From the NCBI GenBank assembly GCA_033239525.1, contig BSYO01000020.1:8738656-8802655 (forward strand): a stretch of DNA of 64,000 bases, given 5' to 3'. Below the pieces are notes generated by a model, which saw nothing but the letters and a program-made list of their open reading frames with translations, was not told the DNA's origin and searched no databases. Origin of the DNA: Nepenthes gracilis. Its lineage: Eukaryota > Streptophyta > Magnoliopsida > Caryophyllales > Nepenthaceae. The position numbers and the translations under genes are program-made. Shown here piece after piece: positions 55,894-64,000 of this stretch (position 1 is its first letter; each line of letters begins with the position of its first letter).

Positions 55894-58419
55894 TTTAACA
55901 AGGTCAAAAGAATGGTTCTCATGAAGAGAACTCATCTCATTCTTCATGGCCTCCAGCCATTTCTCCTTGCTTTTGCCATTCACAGCCTCTTCATAGTCTT
56001 CAGGCTCTCCGGCATCAGTAAGCATAATACATTCACTGGGAGACAGACGAACGGACGGTCGTCTGTTCCAAGAGGATCGTCTAACAGTAACATCTTCGGC
56101 CAGTTGAGGGATGGCTTCATCCTGATCATCATTAGGCACCATGACCTCCTCTCCAGTATCCTCAACTGCTTCAGGACCACAATTATTGACTTCCAATGAT
56201 GCATGACGGACATCTTCGATACTTACTTTGTCTCTCTGCTCATCATTACAATTTGCCTTCCTACCAATGTCTTCAATCGTCTCATTCTCATCTAAGGTTA
56301 CATCTTTTGATCGGACAAGTTTCCTGACAGCTAGATCATAAAATCTGTAGCCCAACTCATCATCTCCATAGCCCAGAAAGATGCACTGCATCGTCTTTGG
56401 CTCCAGTTTCGTCCTTTCGTCTCTTGGGACATGCGCGAATGCTTTACATCCAAACACTCGCAAATGATCATAGGACGGCTCCACCCCCGTCCATATCTTC
56501 TCCGCCACTTCACCCATCCGAGGCTTACTCGATGACCTGTTGATAATGTAGGCCGCCGTCCGGAGTGCTTCTGCCCAGAACGAAGCATGAAGCTTTGCTT
56601 CGAAGAGCATGCAGCGTACTCTCTCCAAGAGCGTACGATTCATCCGTTCTGCTACTCCATTCAGCTGTGGTGTCTTTGGTGGTGTCCTTTGGTGCCTAAT
56701 ACCACGTGATCGGCAGTAGGCATCAAATGGTCCCAAGTATTTACCGCCGTTGTCACTTCGGACGGCTTTCAGTTTCTTCCCCGTCTGACACTTCACAAGA
56801 GCATGGAACTGCTCAAAAGTACCAAAAACCTCATCTTTGGTTTTCAGTGGGTAAACCCACAGCCTTCTACAACAGTTGTCAATGAAAGAAACAAAATACT
56901 GAGCTCCACCGATCGACTTCTCTTTGAATGATCCACACACATCTGTGTGGATGAGATCAAGCAGTTCGATTTTTGGAGTTGACAAAACTCCATTGACAGA
57001 AACTCTCCTCTATTTCCCGGCTAAGCAATGGGGACACATCTTCGTCCCGTCCTCCTTTGTCCCAGTGATTAGGCCCTTCCTGGCCAAGTGAGACAGTCCC
57101 CGTTCACTTATGTGACCCAGCCTCCTGTGCCACAAATTCTCCGTCTCCTTATAAGTTGCAATGTTCACATCTCCGGCCATTGCGCAGACCTTCATCACAT
57201 ACAGGCCGGAGCACTTTTTTCCTCTCGCTGCAACAAGAGACTCTCTGGTCAGCTTCCACTCACATTTACAGAAGGTGTTGCAATAACCTTCATCATCCAA
57301 CCGACTTGCTGAGATGACATTCAATCAAATATCAGGAACATGGTGCACATCCTTCAACAGCAGCTTTATTCCATTATTAGTGACCAAAATGATATTTCCT
57401 CTACCTACAATCGGAGATGTTCCTTTATTGTCCATCCTAATTACTCCAAAATCTCCTGGAATATAGGATGTAAACAATCCATTTCTGGACGTGACATGTA
57501 GGGTAGCACCAGAATCAATTACCCAGCCAGATTCCATGTCTGTCAAGTTTGCCACTTCTCCTTGACATGTCAGTAGGAGATCCCCACTTGTGACTACTGA
57601 GACGGAGGACGTTTCCTCCCCGCGTCCTTTGTCACCTTTCTCCTTCTCTGTATTCTCCCTCTTCCACTTGAAGCAATGCTTCTTTATATGACCCTTCACT
57701 GCCCAGAATGACACTCCGTGGTTTTGGTATCCGGACCGTGATTCGCTATGACCTTTTTCTCTGGTTTCTTGTGGTGACCTCTACTTCTTCCCAGGATTCG
57801 ATTACTGAAGACCTCGAGAATGAGAGGACAATGCGGTCCCTTGTAACCGTCTTGACTCATTCATGAAAGCAGAGTCAATAACCTCGTCCAACCTTAAAGT
57901 ATCCTTGCCGAATAGTAAGGTTGTGACGATATGATCATAGGTGGCCGGAAGAGAGGCCAGTAGAACCAACGCCTTGTCCTCCTCCTTGATTTCCTAATCA
58001 AGGGCAGACATCTGCGTCAATATCCGATTAAATTCGTCCAAGTGTTTCTCAAAACTCCCTTATTCTGATAACCGTAAGCCATGAAACTGCTTCTTTACAT
58101 GCAATCTGGTTGTCAGAGATTTGGACTTGTAACGGCTCTCCAACTTCTCCCAGAGCTCCGCCGGATCAGTTAGGCCAAGAACTTCTTGGAGGGTGTTGTC
58201 CGCCAGGCACAGCTTAATGGTACAATTTGTAAGATTTCTCTTGTCTTGACATTCATCATCGGTTAGATTTTTAGGGTTTTCGTCCTTCTTCTTTAACACC
58301 TTCACTGTCCATTCTTTCATTAGAATGTTCTTCACCCTCTCTTGCTAGATAATAAAGTTGCCCTACCCGTTGAACTGCTCAACGCTGAATGACAGATTCT
58401 TTGACGAAGAGAATGCCAT
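55894..58419 (-). pseudogene. Copia gag-protease-integrase, one frame with eight stops
   Basis: The ATG at 58419 opens a frame that stays in register to 55894, about 842 codons, with no frameshift. It is broken by eight stops (two near the start, then near 58058, 57995, 57805, 57782, 57322 and 57007). Domains in order: copia gag (LWEKLESRYK), a degenerate zinc knuckle in which the first Cys positions are replaced but GHIKKHC remains, protease (VIDSGATLHV near 57520), the GAG-pre-integrase HHCC (HRRLGH...CPHC), and integrase with its acidic residues in LIHTDVCG, VRSDNGGKY and LNGVAERMNRT. The C-terminal integrase extension has FLGYGDDELGYRFYD. The usual polyprotein is about 1300 codons, so roughly a third, the polymerase part, is missing. 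Confidence 0.85.
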
Positions 58420-58441
58420 TAAAATAGAGTATGGAACCTCT

Positions 58442-58453
58442 CTCTGATACCAC
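58442..58453 (-). other. Primer-binding site of copia element
   Basis: TGGTATCAGAGA on the minus strand, just inside the LTR end. It is the initiator tRNA-Met type site. Confidence 0.8.
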
Positions 58454-58454
58454 T

Positions 58455-59266
58455 TGTTGGGGAAGAGGGCTACTGACTTTCCCACTCAAATAACACAGTA
58501 AAGAATATGAATGAATGAAGAAGAACAATGAACACAAAAATTTTTACGTGGAAAACCCTTATCAATCAAGGAAAAAATCACGGGACAATCCGTCAACCGA
58601 AACGTATTTCACTATGTGAGAGATTTGGGAATAAATTTTCCGTTACACAAGTAGAGACTAAAGAAAAATTGAAGAACAGTGCAACATCAACAATACACAC
58701 GGTTGCTTACAGTTTCTCCTCCCTTCACCGTTTTCTCTCTTGCTCTCTCTAGTACTAAGGCTCTACACCAAAAAGAATATCTCACACACACCTCTCAATA
58801 CAGCAAATCATAATACTTGCTTTTAATATCAAAAATCACACACAGAGAGATTTAAAGCAATCTTCCATACAGAAAAGGATAGGATCAGTCATTTCCAACA
58901 ATATGAATATTTCCTGTCAAAAAAAAGGACTCCAACATAACCGTCTGAGATCACGTATCTCCAGAAAATCTGCTGAGTTGGTGTTGTACTGGATTTTCTA
59001 GCGGACGGCCAACCGTTGGATGTCCGCGTTCTCCACGAGAACGGTCAACACCCTTGTTGACCGTCTGAAAGTTGCCCTTCTGGAATCTCTCAGTGAACCC
59101 GGTTCACTTAATCGCCATACAGGTCAACATTGTTTGCCGGTAATGTTGACCGTCCATCCGGTCAACTATGTTGACCGGAATTTCTTTCCTGAATGAAACA
59201 GCACATTCATGCTCCGTCCAAGTTTTTTCGATCACAAGAACTTCTTCACAGGAGTGATCCCCAACA
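58455..59266 (-). repeat. 5' LTR of truncated copia element
   Basis: 812 bp between perfect inverted ends TGTTGGGG (58455) and CCCCAACA (59259-59266). PBS adjacency fixes its orientation. I did not find a convincing TATA box. Confidence 0.8.
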
Positions 59267-61213
59267 GCTAGTGACCCACTACTGATGCCCTCCCCACCTG
59301 CAATCTCCTTCGATGAGATCAGCGGCCAGCCATCCAGCCCCCACCAGTCCTCTGCCGTCAACCCTTGCTATCTGCCAGCTACTATTGTAGAATTTATATC
59401 TTATTTGTATTTGGTTTTGGATTTTTTTTTGTAAATTTCATACTTATCAGAAGCGTTGTCTTTTACTTCTAAAGCTGTTATAGATTTTCACGTAAGGTTC
59501 GCACAATATTTTGTTCAAGTGACACTATTCACTGGCAATTTTATGCGAGATTCATTTGAGCAAATATTGTGGCTCATGTGCGTCTATGTCCCCTACCAAT
59601 GTTGATAATTTTTGACTCTTGAGCTCGCAAGCTCCGAGGGGCACGTGTGTGAGTTGCACACTTGATATGGACCGGAATGGTACATATTTGCTAATGTTGT
59701 TATAGAAACCTCTATTGAATTTTAGGGCAAGATTTTGATATCATTTAACACAAGAAGCACTGAATGAAAAGAGAAATGAGAAATGAGAAAGACATTTAGT
59801 ATCCGGTTGAAATTTAATTTGAATTTCATTCATCACCAAATTTAGATGTATTGTTATAACTTAAATATTATGACGTATTATTAATTGGTTATTCATTTTC
59901 TTGTTATATTTTCTCTTGTGTGGTCACTAGATGTGTTGGGGGTTATATTCAACCGATTATTTAGACGGGTTGTTAGAAGATATCTCGGAGAGGATTATAT
60001 TTATAATTGGATATTTTTATAGTAGATTTTTTAAAAAATTTATCCAATAATTTTTCTTTTAGTTGAGAATAATTTTTCATATCAAATATTATTATATAAT
60101 TTTATATTTGGTTGTATGATTTTTTTTCTTTCTATTCTCACGATGCTTAGTGGTCGACAATTGATGGAAGGATTTGGGTTCGTTTCCATTGCACAAGCGT
60201 TGTGTGATCCGAAAACCCCAAAAGTTTGCGGTGTAATATTTTATTTGTTGTTTGAACTAAACCAGCCGATACTTCCTCTTTCCTTATTTCTATAAACATC
60301 ACTGATATTACTTGTTCTTACCATCGACCAATATGGTGTGAACGTATCATTCATTGCCCTAAGAACACACCATCACATCACGGCTTCTTTAAGAGAAACG
60401 ATCACAGCCGATTGGGCGTTGGATCGGTGAAATGCGTGTCGAAGAAGAAGAAGAAGAAGGGAAATGACGAATTTATTGACATTAGAACTATTTTCATTTA
60501 AGCCTTCACATGTTCAGGGATACGAACACAATGATTCATATTAGGTCATTGTCTATAAGTGTTTTATCCTAGTTCAAGTGGCTGTATCTCTTAGTCAAGA
60601 GATGTAGTTTTTTTATATCAAGTTTGAGATTATTAAATATAAATTTAACAGTTCATATATTTTATTAAAAAATAGAACAAACACACAGATCATTGAATTT
60701 GCATTTGACGACCTTGAACCCGTGACAAAGGGGGTGGGTTCTTTTGTATCCTAAAAATCAAACCATCACCGGTTTCTTTCATCACAATTTATGAAACATT
60801 TTCCTTCTTCCCCCCCCCCCCCCCCCAAAATGCTTTTACAACCAATAGTGAGTTTTTTTTTTTTAATTTTGGGAGTTTGTACTCACCTCCCCCTTCCTCC
60901 CACCCAAATAATAATAATAATAAATAAATAAATAAAAATCTGTGGGAGTTTTGAATGAAAACATTTGAAAAAAAAAAAGAAAAATTCTTAAAAAGAGACA
61001 GATTATATTGGCTTGACGCTATAAAGCATTGTCTCCTAAAATAAGTGGAATTGCAAAAAAGAAATTTAATTCAACCATATTTGTTAGAAAATTCAACCAA
61101 GAAATTAAATTATCATGATATAATTTTATCCGTAAAGATTATATCTTGAGTAAGTCTATATATATAATAATAATAATTAAAGTCGTAGTGATTGCTTGAC
61201 TATAACATCTTAA
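59267..61213. other. AT-rich intergenic sequence, no gene identified
   Basis: The part next to the copia LTR (59361-59267, minus) is an open stretch beginning MTAEDWWGLDGWPLISS that is cut by the LTR; it may be an exon or a fragment of another repeat, and I do not recognise it. The remainder is AT-rich, with a C run followed by A at 60811-60830, ATA repeats at 60909-60935 and GAAGAA repeats near 60447-60460. No RNA gene is seen. Confidence 0.4.
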
Positions 61214-61924
61214 TGTTAGAATTAAATACTTGTTTAAACCGTGAGGAAATACGTAGTAGATGATAGCAAGTACACAATAAGCAAGCACAAACAATAAAGG
61301 CACGATTTTTACGTGAAAAACTCCCTATGAAATGAGGGAGAAAAACCACGGGACACAGAGTCTGAAATTTTCACTAACAGCAATTGACCGGTTACACAAA
61401 CCCCAAATCAAAAGAATCAATATCAACTAGCTTAGTACAGCCCGTACAAGAAATATAAAGAGCAAGAGTAGAGATAAAACCCGGCAGATGTTCTTCTCAA
61501 CAGTAAGAACCTCGTACGTATGATTACCGAAGACTAGAACTTGATTGAAAACCAAAACAGAGGCTCAAATCTTCCTCTTCTTCTTCTTCTCTCTCTTTTT
61601 CTTCTCTGGAATGGCGCTCAAAACTGATTGGAATAACCTAAAAACGCAAAGTACGCGTTTTATATAATCGGCATGCGCTCGGCGCCTTCTCGAGCGTGCA
61701 ACGGGCGCAGGCGCGCTCGCGCCATTCGACGCACGGCCGAGTGGGGGGCTTCTTTGAATTTGCCGCTCGAGCGCCATTTGGGCGCCCGGGCGAGCACACC
61801 GGAATTTGCGGCTCAAGTACCCAACAAGCGCAACTCAATCCTTCTTCATGCGGTGAGGATATTTACCTCCATCCGCCATATTAAGTGGGTATGGGCCCAC
61901 ACGGGAGTGACCCATAACCCAACA
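61214..61924 (-). repeat. 3' LTR of copia element
   Basis: 711 bp: TGTTAGAA at the left and CCCAACA at the right on the plus strand (minus-strand start TGTTGGGTTATGGG). It has TATATAAAA on the minus strand (61658-61666) and a CTCGAG/GCGAGCG cluster immediately upstream (61670-61800). The left boundary is inferred from the inverted terminal bases. Confidence 0.7.
61658..61800 (-). promoter_or_regulatory. TATA box and GC-rich CTCGAG cluster in copia LTR
   Basis: Minus-strand order: GGCGCTCGAGCGGC, GGCGCGAGCGCG, ACGCTCGAGAAGG and GCCGAGCGC, then TATATAAAACGCG. The layout is the same as in the Tekay-like and LARD-like LTRs. Confidence 0.55.
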
Positions 61925-61936
61925 AACTTCCCCTCA
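61925..61936 (-). other. Polypurine tract of copia element
   Basis: TGAGGGGAAGTT on the minus strand, directly before the LTR start. Confidence 0.65.
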
Positions 61937-63990
61937 CGACCGTGTGGGGCCATTCATCGCCATCCCGGCAATTGAACAGCAAGTTTCAAGTTTCCCCTTT
62001 TGTAATGCCTTAGTCATCATATCTGATCCATTTTCCTCGGTCCCGATCTTTTCCAGCACCAACAAACCCGTGTCAATAATATTCCGCACCCATTGATACC
62101 TCACATCGATATGCTTTAATTTGGCGTGAAAAGACGAGTTCTTGTTAAGATGAATTACACTTTGACTATCGCAAAACAACACATATCGTTTCTGCTTGAG
62201 TCTAAGTTCCCAAATGAATTTCTTCATCGATAGTATCTCCTTGCTTGCCTCCGTAATAGCAATGAATTCCGCTTCAGTAGTGAAGAGAGCAACACACCTC
62301 TGCAATCTCGATTGTCAAGAAACGGCTCCTCCTGTAAACATGACTAAATATCCCGAAGTAGACTTCCGTGAGTCAACATCACCCGCCATATCTGCATCAG
62401 TATATCCAACCAAAAGGGGCACGTTGCTTCCAAAGTACAAACACTGTTTAGAAGTTCCTCGGAGATGCTTCAGAATCTATTTTACCGCGGACCAATGCTC
62501 CTTACTAGGATTTGACAAGAATCGACTGACAACTCCGACAGTATAAGCTAATATCTGGTCTTGTACACACCATGGCATACATTAGGCTACCCACAGCTGA
62601 AGAATAGAGTATGCCTTTCATATACGCCTTTTCATCTTCAGTAGAAGGACATTGACAATTGCTTAACTTGAAGTGATTGGCCAACGGTGTGCTCACTGAT
62701 TTTACCTTTTCCATATTGAAGCGTTGAAGCACTTTATCCACGTAGCTCTCTTGTGACATCCATAGCTTCCTTGATTTGCGGTCGTAAAAAATTCTAATTC
62801 CCAGAATTTGCTTTGTCGGTCCCAAATCTTTCATAGAAAAGACTTCCCAAACTGTCGCTTTAACTCCGTGATCCGAGAAGTATTACGCCCAACAATCAGC
62901 ATATCATCTAGATAGAGCAAAAGAACAACAAAATCATCCTCTCAAAAGTCTCGAACAAAAACACAATGATCCGAGGTCGTCTTGATAGCCCCGATTTACC
63001 ATGACAAATTGAACTTCTGTGCCATTACCTTGGTGCTTGTTTCAAACCATACACACTCTTCTTGAGATGACACACTAAGTTCTCCTTCCCTTGACAAGGA
63101 ATCCCTCCGGTTGCTCTTTATAGATTTCTTCTTCAAGGACACCATGAAGAAACGTTGTCCGCACATCTATCTATTCTACCTCCAGGTCAAGAACAATAGC
63201 CAACCCGAGCACCACTCGAATAGAAGACATCTTTACCACTGGTGCAAAGATCTCGTCGAAGCTAATACCCTTTCGTTGATTGAAGCCATTCACAACCAAA
63301 GTCTCGCTTTGTACCTCGGTTGCCAGAGTTTTCATCTCATGCATTCAACTCGAAGACCCACTTGTTCTTCAATGTTCGTCTTCCTTTGGCAAATTCGTCA
63401 ATTCAAACGTGTGATTTTCATGTAGCGATGCCATCTCTTCTTGCATAACTTCCAACCACTCCGCCTTATGTTCATCCTACATTGCTTCCTCAAAGCATTC
63501 GGGCTCTCCTCCCACAGCGAGAAACACATACTCCTCGGCCCGCACGAGTAGAGGGTCTTCGATCACTTGTGGATCGTTGGAGTGGAACAGATCTCGATAG
63601 GCTCGCGAAAGTCGTAGGAATAGCCTCATCCTCATCACTATCGGGCATTACAGTCTCGTGATCTTCTTCATCTTCAGCATTGCCTTGACTTTCATTTTGT
63701 TGATGAATAGGTGTCGGCATAAGATCTGAATCACATGTTCGACTGTCATCATTCTTGGAGACAAACTCTGAATCTTTGTCGATATCCTCTATAGTCTCGT
63801 TCTCGACAAACATAACATCCCTAGATCGAACCAGCTTCTTCTCAATTGGATCATACAGTCGATACCCAAACTCATCTTCCCCGTAACCGAGAAATATACA
63901 CTGTCTGGTCTTTGACTCCAACTTGGTCCTTTCATCTTTGGAAATGTGAACAAAGACCTTACATCCAAATACTCACAGTGATCATAGGAT
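61934..63990 (-). pseudogene. pol: Copia integrase C-terminus, RT and RNase H
   Basis: From right to left: the integrase C-terminal region (63921-63490: RQCIFLGYGEDEFGYRLYD, KLVRSRDV), reverse transcriptase with FDEIFAPVVKM and the catalytic YLDDMLIVG (62886-62918), then MKDLGPTKQILGI and GYTDADMAGD, and RNase H (TTEAEFIAI, CDSQSVIHL, KHIDVRYQWVR) ending at 61934. The order integrase before reverse transcriptase is the copia hallmark. Three different frames are used for the three main parts, and the stretch 62840-63480 has several stops and small indels, so it is not functional. It lies a few bases from the purine tract and 3' LTR, as expected for the end of a copia polyprotein. Confidence 0.8.
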
Positions 63991-64000
63991 ACATCTTTTC

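Larger units (their letters stand above)
55894..59266 (-). mobile_element. Ty1/copia element (Tork/TNT1-like), 3'-truncated
   Basis: Minus strand: 5' LTR (58455-59266), tRNA-Met PBS, gag, protease and integrase. Homology stops abruptly after HSFDLVK at about 55894. Reverse transcriptase, RNase H and the 3' LTR are absent, and no target duplication can be checked. Confidence 0.8.
61214..64000 (-). mobile_element. Ty1/copia element (Tork/TNT1-like), runs off right edge
   Basis: Minus strand, with the 3' LTR at 61214-61924, then RNase H, reverse transcriptase and the integrase C-terminus up to the window end. The gag/protease half and 5' LTR lie outside. The integrase tail resembles that of the truncated copia (FLGYGEDEFGYRLYD), but the LTR sequences differ. 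Confidence 0.85.

Noticed and set aside
55521..55922. A hydrophobic 133-codon minus-strand frame
   Set aside because: AT-rich sequence translates to Leu/Ile/Phe-rich peptides by chance, and the frame crosses the copia truncation point.

Overview
This window is repeat-dominated intergenic DNA from a flowering plant, probably a eudicot. The evidence is lineage-specific: L1-type LINEs whose ORF1 carries the plant domain DUF4283 plus a CCHC knuckle, Ty3/gypsy elements of Tekay and Tat type, a Ty1/copia group resembling Tork/TNT1, and a 3' exon resembling the plant family DUF1218. I see no intact host gene, rRNA, tRNA or CRISPR array. Species cannot be told from the sequence.

Layout. Positions 1-22.6 kb are nested LINEs of one family, recognised by the 3' end TTACTTACC(A)n. 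LINE A (+) is split by LINE B (-, 2954-7895), which is itself split by a solo LTR (3659-5856). LINE C (+) follows to 11527. An outer LINE 3' region (11528-21975) holds a solo LTR (11773-14446) and LINE F (-), which holds LINE G (+). Positions 22580-28959 are a structurally complete but non-autonomous Tat-like LTR element: 1.0 kb LTRs, TATAT duplications, a short gag with one stop, a 52-57 bp tandem array and a spliced antisense gene, with no pol seen.

From 29.5 to 47.9 kb lies a family of large non-coding LTR elements (LARD-like, LTRs about 2.5 kb) in a broken tandem. It carries a 2.3 kb Tekay-like solo LTR (31976-36294, TSD ATCAT) with a LINE inside, and a 522 bp solo LTR (43540-44061). LINE D (-) and a truncated Tekay-like element with pol but no gag (-) fill 47.9-53.9 kb. 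A DUF1218-like 3' exon with a premature stop and a 327 bp tandem array over its splice acceptor lie at 53.97-55.56 kb. Two copia elements (-) close the window: one 3'-truncated (55.9-59.3 kb) and one running off the right edge (from 61.2 kb).

None of the coding regions looks functional as it stands. The most informative signals are structural: a covarying hairpin near the LINE 3' ends; LINE insertions so short that only the last eight bases and the poly(A) arrived; LTR promoters of different families with the same CTCGAG-rich cluster just upstream of TATA; seven regularly placed TTGGGCC dyads in one LTR; and an antisense gene with a clean phase-0 intron inside the Tat-like element.
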